This document shows, piece after piece, positions 1-7,638 of a DNA stretch of 64,000 bases. How positions within the stretch are numbered: position 1 is the stretch's first letter; each line of letters opens with the position of its first letter. The stretch comes from DATHTS01 sp965219305 (GTDB lineage Bacteria; Acidobacteriota; Blastocatellia; Pyrinomonadales; Pyrinomonadaceae), in assembly GCA_965219305.1 (NCBI GenBank), contig OZ244725.1, positions 744,001 through 808,000 on the forward strand. Reading direction: 5' to 3'. The notes beneath the pieces were generated by a model. The model was not told where the DNA came from and ran no database searches. It was given only the letters and a program-made list of their open reading frames with translations. A program made the position numbers and the translations under genes.

Positions 1-362
1 CCTTTGGTCAAATAACCGTTATCCTGCGGCAAAATCTCGCGCCCTTCGTATTCCTCGACATCGCCGCGTCCCAAAATCCATTCGCGTCTCAACTGCGGCA
101 AACCTTCGCGCACATCGCATTTCAAATCGGGATCAGTCCAAACGCCGCTCGTGTCATAAACCCGAACCGGCGCATTTTCCTCGATCTCGTCGTTCATATT
201 GCGCGACGGCGACAGCGATATTTCCCGAAACGGCACACGCAGATTATGTTTATTCTCATTAACCGTCGAGCCGTTCGTTTCGACATAGATTTTCTGCGAA
301 GCAGGCAGTTTCACCGCATCGCTCGTTTTTTCAATTGAATTATTCTCCGTATTTTCTTTCAT
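1..362 (-). CDS. thiC: Phosphomethylpyrimidine synthase ThiC, N-terminal part (runs off the left edge)
   Basis: ThiC is the radical-SAM enzyme that turns aminoimidazole ribotide into the HMP-phosphate half of thiamine. Only the first ~120 residues are present. The translation holds the family's N-terminal landmarks: KIYVET near residue 24, VPFREI, then VYDTSGVWTDP, DVREGLPQLR, WI.GRGDVEEYEGR and LPQDNGY. The catalytic domain and the CX2CX4C cluster motif lie outside the window. The start ATG at 362 has an AAAGGAG Shine-Dalgarno directly at the 3' edge of a TPP riboswitch, which fits translational control by thiamine pyrophosphate. Confidence 0.93.
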   Translation of the reverse strand, partial: MKENTENNSIEKTSDAVKLPASQKIYVETNGSTVNENKHNLRVPFREISLSPSRNMNDEIEENAPVRVYDTSGVWTDPDLKCDVREGLPQLRREWILGRGDVEEYEGREILPQDNGYLTK

Positions 363-370
363 TGTTTTCT

Positions 371-441
371 CCTTTCGTCGGCATTACCCGCATCAAGTGT
401 TATGGGTCGCGTTTTCAAACGCCTCTCAGCCGTAGCTCCCC
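371..441 (-). promoter_or_regulatory. TPP riboswitch controlling thiC
   Basis: Read on the minus strand the element begins GGGGAGC, continues GGCTGAGAGGCG, CGACCCATAACACTTGATG, then GCGGGTAATGCCGACGAAAGGAG. These are the conserved THI-box segments (CUGAGAG, ACCC, CUGAU-like, GGGUAAU.CC, GAAGG-like) in the right order and spacing. The 3' end of the aptamer runs into the thiC Shine-Dalgarno, so ligand binding would be expected to hide it. Confidence 0.93.
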
Positions 442-457
442 AAATCATTCATTGTTT

Positions 458-652
458 TTAGTCTTTTTTGTCAAAAGACTGCGTAGATAAAATTATCAAG
501 ATAATACCCATAAATACCCCTCCAAAGAACACTAAAGAAATTGATCCTTTGCCGATCCCCAAAAAAATGCCCATAGAAATTGCTGAAGCTAAAATACACA
601 AAGTTCCTGCCCATCTAAGCAATTTTTTTTGGTCATTGTTATCCGTTGCCAT
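458..652 (-). CDS. Small two-helix membrane protein between two TPP riboswitches
   Basis: A 64-residue protein of unrecognised family. It has a hydrophilic start (MATDNNDQKK), two hydrophobic segments (about residues 13-32 and 36-56) with a short glycine-rich turn, and a charged tail (SFDKKD). The start at 652 is chosen because AAAAGGAG lies about 11 bases upstream; the longer reading back to 715 would begin inside the upstream riboswitch. It lies between a TPP-like aptamer and the thiC riboswitch, which suggests a role linked to thiamine or its precursors, perhaps uptake. That is inference; no known transporter motif is visible. Confidence 0.6.
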   Translation of the reverse strand: MATDNNDQKKLLRWAGTLCILASAISMGIFLGIGKGSISLVFFGGVFMGIILIILSTQSFDKKD

Positions 653-691
653 TGATGTTCGTCTCCTTTTCATTCTGACTGATCGTATTTG

Positions 692-777
692 TCCCTTCGT
701 CGGTATTATCCGCAACAGGTTTTAGGAGTCGTGTTGTTTTTACAAACACCTCTCACCCTAAAAAAAAGCTTCTCCGA
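692..777 (-). promoter_or_regulatory. Second TPP-like riboswitch, upstream of the small membrane protein
   Basis: On the minus strand the segments AGGGTGAGAGGTG, ACGACTCCTAAAACCTG, TTGCGGATAATACCGACG and AAGGGAC reproduce the THI-box order. It departs from consensus in having GGGUGAGAG in place of GGCUGAGAG, and its P2 helix 5' strand looks weak (GGAGAAGC followed by a run of U). It could be a diverged working copy or a decaying duplicate of the thiC riboswitch. The Shine-Dalgarno of the next gene is about 25 bases past the aptamer, so control might be through an expression platform not evident by eye. Confidence 0.75.
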
Positions 778-942
778 AAACCTTTGCATCATTAAAATTA
801 AAACAATTTTTTGTCTATAAGACAAGAATGCTCTATGGCATCTGTTTTGCATTTAGCCGGATCAAGTGAAAATTGTCTGTATCAAAAACTTACAGCAAAA
901 TTTTTTTCTTAATTTAAATTACGAGCAAAGGGAATTAACAAA

Positions 943-1545
943 ATGAAAAAAAATATTTTACTCGGCGCAATGTTGGTTTTAACTATATGTGCGACAAGCA
1001 TTATGGCGCAAGACACAATGGGGTCAAATGACAAAATGTCAATGAAAGGGAAGGCGAACGCGGACAGCAAATTTATGATGACGCTTGCCACCGGAGGAAT
1101 GAACGAAATCGGTCTAAGTCAGACGGCTGTATCGAAATCTACAAATGATGACGTAAAACAATACGCTCAGAAAATGATTGACGATCATACGGCGGCGGGC
1201 GACGAATTAAAAACTTTGGCTGATAGCAAAAACGTGACTTTGCCTGCTTCGATGGATTCTAAACATACGGCGTTAAATCAGAAATTATCCACAAAGACGG
1301 GCAGTTCGTTTGATATGGATTATATCAAAGCCATGGTCAGTGACCACGAAAAAACAGTCGCACTGCTTCAAAAAGAAGTTAACAGCGGTAAAGATGCTGA
1401 TGCCAAAGCACTGGCTACGAAACTTCTTCCGACAGTTCAGGGACATCTCGAAATGGCTAGGAGTATGATGACTTCGATGTCGGGAAATAAAATGAACAAG
1501 AAGATGAGCAATAAAACTACCACGACAAACGACGACGGAAATTAA
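943..1545 (+). CDS. DUF4142 family exported protein
   Basis: A 200-residue protein with a clear signal peptide (MKKNILLGAMLVLTICATS, cleavage near MAQ at ~residue 22). The rest is a helical DUF4142 (ferritin-like fold) domain: SKFMMTLATGGMNEIGLS, QYAQKMIDDHTAAGDELKTLA, YIKAMVSDHEKTVALLQKE and a final LEMARSMM helix. Family members are secreted proteins of unknown biochemical role, often abundant in soil bacteria. The tail is rich in Met, Lys, Asn and Thr. The start has an AAAGGGA ribosome site about 9 bases upstream. It faces away from thiC and ends at a good terminator, just before the transposon. Confidence 0.88.
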   Translation: MKKNILLGAMLVLTICATSIMAQDTMGSNDKMSMKGKANADSKFMMTLATGGMNEIGLSQTAVSKSTNDDVKQYAQKMIDDHTAAGDELKTLADSKNVTLPASMDSKHTALNQKLSTKTGSSFDMDYIKAMVSDHEKTVALLQKEVNSGKDADAKALATKLLPTVQGHLEMARSMMTSMSGNKMNKKMSNKTTTTNDDGN

Positions 1546-1572
1546 ATTCTGCCTGACAAAATTTTTATCTCA

Positions 1573-1611
1573 AAAGCCCTTACGAATTTGTATTTAATTC
1601 GTGCGGGCTTT
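1573..1611 (+). terminator. Hairpin terminator after the DUF4142 gene
   Basis: AAAGCCC...GGGCTTT with an inner ACGAAT/ATTCGT extension forms a long stem 28 bases past the stop codon. It ends 82 bases before the transposon. Confidence 0.7.
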
Positions 1612-1688
1612 GTGCTATTTAGTTTCTATGAAAATATTTTTGTAATTTGAGATAGAGAAGCATCTGTTTGATTCAACTGATATCCATT

Positions 1689-1693
1689 ATTCG
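1689..1693. repeat. Target site duplication, left copy (ATTCG)
   Basis: ATTCG directly before the TGTC terminus; an identical copy follows the right terminus. Confidence 0.93.
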
Positions 1694-1719
1694 TGTCCGT
1701 TAAACTAAAGTTGTTGTCT
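1694..1719 (+). repeat. Transposon left terminal repeat L1 (probable TnsB site)
   Basis: TGTCCG followed by TTAAACTAAAGTTGTTGTCT. It matches the right terminus in inverted orientation with two mismatches. Confidence 0.93.
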
Positions 1720-1770
1720 AAACAGAACCTGTAAACTAATGATAATAAATAATTCAAAAAATTAAAGTAT

Positions 1771-1784
1771 ACAACTTTAGTTTA
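1771..1784 (-). repeat. Inverted copy of the end-repeat core inside the left end
   Basis: ACAACTTTAGTTTA is the exact reverse complement of the TAAACTAAAGTTGT core of L1. Its orientation is opposite to the other left-end repeats, so it may be a TnsB site or a chance remnant. Confidence 0.6.
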
Positions 1785-1792
1785 AAGTTTCA

Positions 1793-1810
1793 TTAACTAA
1801 ACTTGTTTAC
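1793..1810 (+). repeat. Left-end repeat L2 (probable TnsB site)
   Basis: TTAACTAAACTTGTTTAC, a variant of the L1 core in the same orientation, exactly 30 bases before L3. Confidence 0.75.
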
Positions 1811-1822
1811 TTCGTGAGAATT

Positions 1823-1840
1823 TTAACTAAAGTTGTTTAC
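1823..1840 (+). repeat. Left-end repeat L3 (probable TnsB site)
   Basis: TTAACTAAAGTTGTTTAC, same orientation as L1 and L2. Spaced left-end sites against packed right-end sites is the asymmetry known from Tn7. Confidence 0.8.
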
Positions 1841-2177
1841 TTGGTGGCGGTATAAAGCTAAATATTGATAAATTTGTTTTTTTTTGGGATTAAACTCATA
1901 TTATCGTTGACTCAGCTAGTAGGAACTAATATTAAATAGATTTTAAAAATACTTGTTTTCTGTTACCCAGAATCGTAAGTTATCGAATAGACAGCATTAT
2001 TTATACAAGTTATTTGCACCTTTATTTTAAATAAAATATTTGTTTATTAATTTGATAAAAATGACGCTAAAGGCTTGAGATCAAATAATTGCGTAATTTG
2101 GTATTCGGCTGATTGTTATTAAAGCAAATTTTCCTTTTCCTTTTCATATCTGATGAAATGCAACATATTCTGATATA
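1841..2177. other. AT-rich stretch inside the transposon left end, no gene seen
   Basis: Very AT-rich, with no convincing open frame on either strand, RNA gene or strong hairpin. It separates the left-end repeats from the first cargo gene, which is transcribed toward the end. Confidence 0.6.
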
Positions 2178-3146
2178 TTACCCAGAATTTAATAAATTAA
2201 CTAAAGTTTCCTCTTGAATCGAAGAATAAAGTTCCTGACATTTACTCGCCAGAGATTTACTCATATGATAAACTACCTCTGGGTTTTCATCCAGATAAAT
2301 TATTTCTTCCGCATCATCACGTCTATAAGCACAAAAAAGAGCAGTAGATGAAATAGAAAACAATAATACGGCATCTGGGTGTCGCATATCCGTCCAAAAT
2401 ACTGGTTCATCTCCAGTTGGTAGGCTGGTTTTTTCTGGTAACAAGCGAATTTGCCATTTCATTGATAGAATTAATTCAGAAAACCAAGCGATTATTCTAA
2501 AAATACCTTTCGGAAAGGCTTCACCTTTAATATGTTTATCTGTGAAGTCAGCCGAAAATTTTGGCGGGAGAGAGAATCTTCCAGTTTGCTCATCAAAATC
2601 CGGGTTAATTGCACGCAAACGAGTAAGGACTCGCTCCTTTTCTTCTGATGGCACATCTGTGGTAATTTCCGCAAACGACAAACCTACGTGATTTGTATTT
2701 TTCACGGACTCTCTAACAGTATCATCGTGTAATTTTCGCGCTGCTTTAGTTCTTGCCAACATACCGGCAATATATCGCGCGAAAATTATTTGTTCATCCT
2801 CTTCCAAAAACTTTCTTATATAAATTGATTGACCACAAGCAAGCGTAATAGTACGCAATTTATCAAATACCCGGTCAGTAGGATTCTCAATCTCGCGTTG
2901 TAATTTGTTTTCGTATTTTTCAGGATCTTCAACTCCATCTTCATTCAGAAAGGAGTAAAAATTATCTACAAAGCCAGTATTATTGATTCCCTTTAGAGCT
3001 GGATTCTTTTCACTGCTCGTTCCTTCCGTTTGGAAAGGCATTCCTTTTTTGTAAACATACACTGAATCATTGTGCAGTTCATTTTCTTTTGGAGCCAAAA
3101 AACCTTTCAAGTACTTTTGCGGCTGGATATGAGATTTGATGACCAT
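2178..3146 (-). CDS. DUF4238 domain protein
   Basis: A 322-residue cytosolic protein with the DUF4238 signature: an N-terminal SHIQPQKYLKGFLAP (the family's H..P..YL..F), an acidic middle, and a later LPTGDEPVFWTD block. The biochemical role of the family is not established to my knowledge; members turn up among mobile cargo. The start at 3146 (MVIKSHIQ) is picked as the first ATG next to the conserved block; a TTG at 3191 is an alternative. An XRE regulator lies upstream on the same strand, about 90 bases before this start, so the two look like a regulated two-gene cassette. An antiphage or toxin role is inference. Confidence 0.75.
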   Translation of the reverse strand: MVIKSHIQPQKYLKGFLAPKENELHNDSVYVYKKGMPFQTEGTSSEKNPALKGINNTGFVDNFYSFLNEDGVEDPEKYENKLQREIENPTDRVFDKLRTITLACGQSIYIRKFLEEDEQIIFARYIAGMLARTKAARKLHDDTVRESVKNTNHVGLSFAEITTDVPSEEKERVLTRLRAINPDFDEQTGRFSLPPKFSADFTDKHIKGEAFPKGIFRIIAWFSELILSMKWQIRLLPEKTSLPTGDEPVFWTDMRHPDAVLLFSISSTALFCAYRRDDAEEIIYLDENPEVVYHMSKSLASKCQELYSSIQEETLVNLLNSG

Positions 3147-3235
3147 ATGTTTATTGTGATTTAATAATATACTAATCTTAATCTGCCCCAATCAAATCAC
3201 AAAACTAACAAAAGGTGAATGGATAATTTCTTTTA

Positions 3236-3487
3236 TTAAACTGGCAAATCTAAATCATCATCAATGAGAATATCGGTTGAAATTCCAATAAGGCGAGCAT
3301 AAGCAAGGATAATTATTAATGAAGGTTCCCTAAGATCTCGCTCAAATTTAGAAATTTCTTCCCGATTGAGATTATTTTTCATTCCTAAACTTAAAATTAA
3401 CTCGTTTTGGGACAAACCTAAATCTTTCCTTATTTTGAGAAGTTTTTCGCTTAATCTGGTTGGTTTTTCCCTTGGTGCTTGCCCCAT
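3236..3487 (-). CDS. XRE-family helix-turn-helix regulator
   Basis: An 83-residue DNA-binding protein. It has the Cro/C1-type helix-turn-helix: RLSEKLLKIRKDLGLSQNEL, then NLNREEISKFERDLREPSL and a C-terminal LAYARLIGISTDILIDDDL. An ideal AGGAGG lies 8 bases before the ATG. It heads an operon with the DUF4238 gene and probably represses it. A paralogue, disrupted by a stop codon, lies at 12040-12333 in front of the methyltransferase operon, so this regulator type has been used for two cargo modules in the same transposon. Confidence 0.88.
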   Translation of the reverse strand: MGQAPREKPTRLSEKLLKIRKDLGLSQNELILSLGMKNNLNREEISKFERDLREPSLIIILAYARLIGISTDILIDDDLDLPV

Positions 3488-3585
3488 CAGAAGATACCTC
3501 CTGAAAGGACATTGTTATGTAAACCATAGCTTGAAAACTTGCTAATAGGTTTAATTGGAACTATTATGTTTAGTAACTGCGATAC

Positions 3586-3619
3586 TGCCGAAAAAAAAAT
3601 TAAGAAAAGCTTTTCGGCA
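3586..3619. repeat. Perfect 9-bp inverted repeat between divergent cargo genes
   Basis: TGCCGAAAA and TTTTCGGCA, 16 bases apart, between the XRE gene and the SH3 protein gene. It could be an operator or a terminator. Confidence 0.45.
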
Positions 3620-3691
3620 CGGTGCGTCACTTAATTTGTGTCACCGTCCATTGCATTTACTAATTTCTATTATATTTGCTTGTTTACAATT

Positions 3692-4339
3692 ATGACAAAA
3701 CACTTAAATGTTTTAATGATTTTTTTAAAGTCTAAGTTTGTCAGAAAAAATATTATTCATCTGTCACTAGTATTTTTAATTTTGCTTTTTATTTGCCCTC
3801 AGATTTTTAGTCAGACCAGTAATGTTAAGTGGCTATATTTTGGCACGGATGCTGAGGCAAGTCGTTATTATTTAAGGAGTGATACTAAAAAAAACAATGA
3901 CGGATACTTCCAAGGTTGGATGAAAACGGTCTTTGATGATCTTACTTATTCTGAGCGGTTGTATCAATGGGATTGCAAGGGAAAACGTATGAATAGGCTT
4001 TATCTTGCCGCTTATTATGCAAATAATAAATTACTTTACAAAGAAGAAGGCAAAGAAAGTTGGGAGGTAATTATCCCGGACACTTTGGGAGATCGAATGT
4101 TGAATCATCTCTGCGGAGTTAAAATAGATATTTATTGGGCTGAGGTAACTTCGTTAAAAGCTAATATGCGTTTGTATCCGGGAACAAATCAAGAAGTTTT
4201 AAGAATTGCTAACAAAGGGCAAGAATTTCGGATTATTAGCTTCTTAAATGACAAGAGCTGGTACAACGTAGTAGATGAGGAAACCCAAGAAGACTATTGG
4301 GTACATAAAAGCACAATTAATATTTTCAAAAAATCATAA
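3692..4339 (+). CDS. Secreted protein with adhesin-E-like and SH3 domains
   Basis: About 215 residues. A signal peptide covers FVRKNIIHLSLVFLILLF with a likely cut after CPQIFSQ. The middle (WLYFGTDAEASRYYLRSD...) looks like the surface-adhesin protein E fold seen in many Gram-negative exported proteins, and the C-terminal ~65 residues (SLKANMRLYPGTNQEVLRI, EFRIISFLNDKSWYNVV, YWVHKSTI) form a bacterial SH3 domain that typically binds cell-wall or protein ligands. Two ATGs (3692 and 3716) could start it; neither has a clear ribosome site. It is unlike the neighbouring regulatory cargo and its benefit to the element is unclear. Confidence 0.65.
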   Translation: MTKHLNVLMIFLKSKFVRKNIIHLSLVFLILLFICPQIFSQTSNVKWLYFGTDAEASRYYLRSDTKKNNDGYFQGWMKTVFDDLTYSERLYQWDCKGKRMNRLYLAAYYANNKLLYKEEGKESWEVIIPDTLGDRMLNHLCGVKIDIYWAEVTSLKANMRLYPGTNQEVLRIANKGQEFRIISFLNDKSWYNVVDEETQEDYWVHKSTINIFKKS

Positions 4340-4355
4340 TAACTGACAAAAGAAA

Positions 4356-4604
4356 ATGAAAAATGAAATCAAAGAAAAAACAAATGAACCTATAATGCTT
4401 CGGTTGCCACCAAGTTTAGTGGATGAATTGGATCAAGCTAAAATTGATTTTAGGAAACGAATCTCTAGAAGAAAAAGAAATAGATTAAGTAGATCAAAAT
4501 TGTGCGAATTAATTTTGGATGCTGTAATAAGAAATTATCAATGCGAAAGAAACGATAGTGTCCTTTATGATATTGTTTCTAGTTGGCAAAAACACAATAG
4601 TTGA
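4356..4604 (+). CDS. Small ribbon-helix-helix-like protein, paralogue 1
   Basis: An 82-residue basic protein. The order of a short strand (PIMLRLPPSLVDELDQA), a Lys/Arg-rich loop (RKRISRRKRNRLSRSKL) and a helix ending in ILDAVIRNYQ fits a ribbon-helix-helix DNA-binding fold such as CopG/ParG. The C-terminal tail DSVLYDIVSSWQKH matches the tail of the protein at 13014. It starts 16 bases after the SH3 protein gene, on the same strand. Two further paralogues lie at 12696 and 13014. Partition, copy control or transposition regulation are all possible; no function is proven. Confidence 0.7.
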   Translation: MKNEIKEKTNEPIMLRLPPSLVDELDQAKIDFRKRISRRKRNRLSRSKLCELILDAVIRNYQCERNDSVLYDIVSSWQKHNS

Positions 4605-4720
4605 TTGATATTTAACTCATTATGATACAAATCAACTATTAAATTTAAAACATAGATCCAGAAATCTATAAATCTAATTTTATATTTTAACTTAAAGAAT
4701 TTTGTCAATTTTAAATACCT

Positions 4721-5195
4721 AAGAACTTATCGGATTTAATTTTTGGCAAAGAGGTTATTGTTATTACATCAAAAATTGATAAATATAAACGCTTTGTCGG
4801 AAAGGTATTTGATTAACGGCATTGATGTCAATCTCGAACAAATTAAAGCGGGTTTTGCGTGGCATTACAAAAAATACGCCGATGAGCAAATCGAGTCGGA
4901 TCAGGTGCTTTATGCCGATGAAGAAACAAAAGCGCGAAATGCCAAGATAGGATTGTGGCAGATGCCGGAGCCGACACCACCTTGGGATTGGAGAAGCGGT
5001 AAGGACAATGCCAATCTCGAAGGCGTTCCCGAAGGCTCGATTATCGGAAACGAAAACTCGAAGATTTATCATACGCCCGGATGCGGGACTTATGCAAAAG
5101 TGTCGGTGAAGAATAGAAAGCTATTCAAAACCGAAGCCGAAGCAAAGGCGGCAGGTTATCGAATAGCCAAAAACTGCACTGTCATTGTCGATTAA
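4721..5195 (+). pseudogene. Broken thermonuclease (SNase-like), 5'-truncated and frameshifted
   Basis: From 4721 one frame reads KNLSDLIFGKEVIVITSK, then DKYKRFVGKVF, and then stops. A different frame picks up directly with INGIDVNLEQIKAGFAWHYK and runs on through KIGLWQMPEPTPPWDWR to 5195. Together they give the C-terminal two thirds of a micrococcal-nuclease fold followed by a small metal-binding tail (YHTPGCGTYAKVSV...). The N-terminal third with the signal peptide and first strands is missing, and a frameshift lies near 4812. The remaining open frame from 4743 is therefore only a fragment. Codon use is more GC-rich than the flanking cargo. Confidence 0.8.
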
Positions 5196-5352
5196 ATTCC
5201 TCGCCGGAAATAATCAGCGGTTTCGTAAAAAATTATATATTGTTAAACGGCAACTTCTCACTTATTTTATTCATTGATTATAGTGATTTTAATGTTGCCA
5301 ACGGAGAAGCTTATTTGTGAAGAAATCAATAGATTTTAGCGCAAAACGCAAT

Positions 5353-5760
5353 TTATTTTTTTATTTGCCGAATTAATGGATCAAGCAAGTAATTTTCGTT
5401 ATTTAATTCGCACTCCCATACGGTTAAAACTTTCCAGCCCATATTCTTTAATAACAGTGTGCTTTTTGCATCTCTTTCCATATTTTTGTCCAACTTTTCG
5501 TTCCAAAATTCAACATTGGACTTTGGGCGACCGGATTTACTACACCCTTTATGCTGATGCCAAAAACATCCGTGAACAAATATCACTGTTTTGTATTTCG
5601 GAAGAACGATGTCCGGTTTACCGGGTAGTGCGGCAACATTTTTTCTAAATCTAAATCCCCGTTTGTGCAAGTCGGAACGCAGTTTTACCTCGATTCGAGT
5701 GTCTTTACCTCCAACTTTCGACATTATCTCGCTACGCTTTTTCCGAGTTACTCTGTCCAT
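5353..5760 (-). CDS. vsr: Vsr-type very short patch repair endonuclease
   Basis: A 135-residue protein with all Vsr landmarks: RSEIMSKVGGKDTRIEVKLR, LPGKPDIVLPKYKTVIFVHG with CFWHQHKGC (zinc and catalytic Asp/His region), and FWNEKLDKNMERD followed by GWKVLTVWECEL. Vsr nicks next to T:G mismatches that arise when 5-methylcytosine deaminates, and so normally travels with a C5 cytosine methyltransferase. Here it is the last gene of an operon with such a methyltransferase, starting 58 bases after the receiver-domain gene. It might also act as the nuclease of the module, as proposed for Vsr-like enzymes in MORC-containing restriction loci. Confidence 0.92.
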   Translation of the reverse strand: MDRVTRKKRSEIMSKVGGKDTRIEVKLRSDLHKRGFRFRKNVAALPGKPDIVLPKYKTVIFVHGCFWHQHKGCSKSGRPKSNVEFWNEKLDKNMERDAKSTLLLKNMGWKVLTVWECELNNENYLLDPLIRQIKK

Positions 5761-5818
5761 CCGAACTATTCGAGATTCCGATTTTTAATAGGGAATACCA
5801 AGGGAAATATGGATAAAA

Positions 5819-7621
5819 TTAATTCTCCATTTTACCGGTTGTTGCCCATCTCCTTAACCATTCCGATTCGTCCAAACCAACACGAGACATAGTTGATGCG
5901 TAATTATTCGCTACTCTTTGAGCCTGAGCGAATTTCAAATCTCCGAGCCACTCAAATTTCCTTTCTACCTGATTTTCAGGAACCGATCTAAAAATAAATT
6001 CGTCGTCTTCATTAATACTGCCAATGACTTGTTTATCATTCGGTTTAAATTTGATAAATTCCGATTCATAAGGTTTATATACGATGGATACCTTAAAATA
6101 GTCATCTTCTTCTTTAAGAACTAGATCAAAATTTTTACTCCTATCTTCAAAGAGTTCTAATTTTAGAAACGGGAATTTTCTTCTTCCGGGAACTCTCACG
6201 CAATCACATAAAGGCTGAACACACAACCAATATTTCGGAGTTTGATTGGTTATTTCTTTTATAACAGTTCCAAATTTCAAAAATGGTTTATCGGCATAAG
6301 ATGAATTCACCGTTGTTAAATAAGCGAATTCCCGGTCAAGTTTTTCGGCATCGTGTTCAACGGCGGCAAATCTTTTTGTAGTTTCCAGAGTATGAATGGA
6401 TGCCGTTATTTTTTCAATTTCCTTTTTCCGATCCGCTTCGAGTTCCGTTTCAACCAAATCACTCATAATCTTTTTATTCGGATTACCGTCTTCGGATAGA
6501 ACTTTGTAGATGTTTTCCGCAATATCATCTTTTGTCGATTTCCCATTCATCAACATAGAATTCCAATCATCGTGCCAGTCATCTTTTGAAGAACTAAACT
6601 GTTTTAACCACTCTTTAAGGTATTCATTCGTCTTCTTGCCAATCACTAGCTTATCGGCATAGTAGCCAGCCTTCTTGCCTTCCAGTAAAGCTGTAATTTC
6701 ATCTCCGATTAGATTGGACAAATATGTGTTGGCATCGGTTGGATGAGGCAACATTAGTCGGTGACTCAAAAAAGGTGCATCCAACTCTGGGCGAAACTTT
6801 GCCAGAATATGATGAGTATTGTCACGAATCACCGCAAACGATTGCAATGCGACGTTGGAAACCAAACCCGAAGTCATTTCGGAAAAATCGCGGATCAATC
6901 TTTCCGGTATTTGTTCCTCGCCTATTTGACGATTATAAAGATGGCTTTCCTCAGGTATCTGAGCGTATTTTTTAGCGAAGATGCCAATGCGAACGGCATC
7001 AACGGTAATTGTAAGATTTTCCGCATCTTTTACTGGAGAAAGCCCATCCTCGGTTAGTCTATTTTCAACCGAGTCCAAGACAATATCTAAATCCGCATTT
7101 CCGGTATACACTGCAATCAATCGTAATTTTCTATTCACTTTAATTGAATTTTTTGTAATGTCGGAAATAAACTGTGAAGTTTTCTTTCCTTCGGCATCAT
7201 CTCCCTGTAAAATCCAATCGAAGATTACTATGTCCGATTTTTCGGCTAATCTCATAATTCGGCTTTCCAATTGTTTTTCCTCAGTTGTTTTCGGTCGAAT
7301 TACGGTACAGGCTATTCCCACATCGGCAAACGAATCGGTCAAAACTTTTGCGTTTAATCTGTGTTCGGCTACCTTTTCGTCATTGGATTCCGATGGCGGA
7401 AGAGGCGGAGTCAATGTTATTTCATCCACTTTATTTCCCACCCGGATACCTTTCGGTTTCTTTATTTTTTTTACTTCAGTGCCAGCCGGAACACTTGTTT
7501 TAAATTCTTCCTCTTCCACAAAATATGCCTGATCATCTACAACCATAACCGTTTGCAGGAAGTTTTGTGCAATTTCTCCCGATAGGGTTTTGAATGAATT
7601 TTCCGTATGAGTTTTTGTCAT
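5819..7621 (-). CDS. Large receiver-domain protein of the MORC/methyltransferase module
   Basis: A 600-residue cytosolic protein. The first ~220 residues look like a receiver (CheY-like) fold with a long insertion: VMVVDDQ gives the acidic pair D29/D30, IVIFDWILQG puts the phospho-acceptor at D135, LIAVYTGNAD gives the conserved Thr near 173, and RIGIFAKKY is at the end. The remaining ~380 residues are unrecognised, with a Lys/Glu-rich helical stretch around 385-430. It begins 17 bases after the dual-ATPase gene, with AAAGGAG before the ATG. The natural partner is the histidine-kinase-like domain of that ATPase. The output of the C-terminal part is unknown. Confidence 0.75.
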   Translation of the reverse strand: MTKTHTENSFKTLSGEIAQNFLQTVMVVDDQAYFVEEEEFKTSVPAGTEVKKIKKPKGIRVGNKVDEITLTPPLPPSESNDEKVAEHRLNAKVLTDSFADVGIACTVIRPKTTEEKQLESRIMRLAEKSDIVIFDWILQGDDAEGKKTSQFISDITKNSIKVNRKLRLIAVYTGNADLDIVLDSVENRLTEDGLSPVKDAENLTITVDAVRIGIFAKKYAQIPEESHLYNRQIGEEQIPERLIRDFSEMTSGLVSNVALQSFAVIRDNTHHILAKFRPELDAPFLSHRLMLPHPTDANTYLSNLIGDEITALLEGKKAGYYADKLVIGKKTNEYLKEWLKQFSSSKDDWHDDWNSMLMNGKSTKDDIAENIYKVLSEDGNPNKKIMSDLVETELEADRKKEIEKITASIHTLETTKRFAAVEHDAEKLDREFAYLTTVNSSYADKPFLKFGTVIKEITNQTPKYWLCVQPLCDCVRVPGRRKFPFLKLELFEDRSKNFDLVLKEEDDYFKVSIVYKPYESEFIKFKPNDKQVIGSINEDDEFIFRSVPENQVERKFEWLGDLKFAQAQRVANNYASTMSRVGLDESEWLRRWATTGKMEN

Positions 7622-7638
7622 GGGAATTGTAATCTCCT

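Noticed and set aside
653..715. Longer N-terminus for the small membrane protein, starting at 715
   Set aside because: It would begin inside the second riboswitch and has no ribosome site; the ATG at 652 has one.
4743..5195. Intact 150-residue nuclease gene
   Set aside because: The start of this frame encodes out-of-frame sequence; the true nuclease residues continue in another frame, so it is a fragment.
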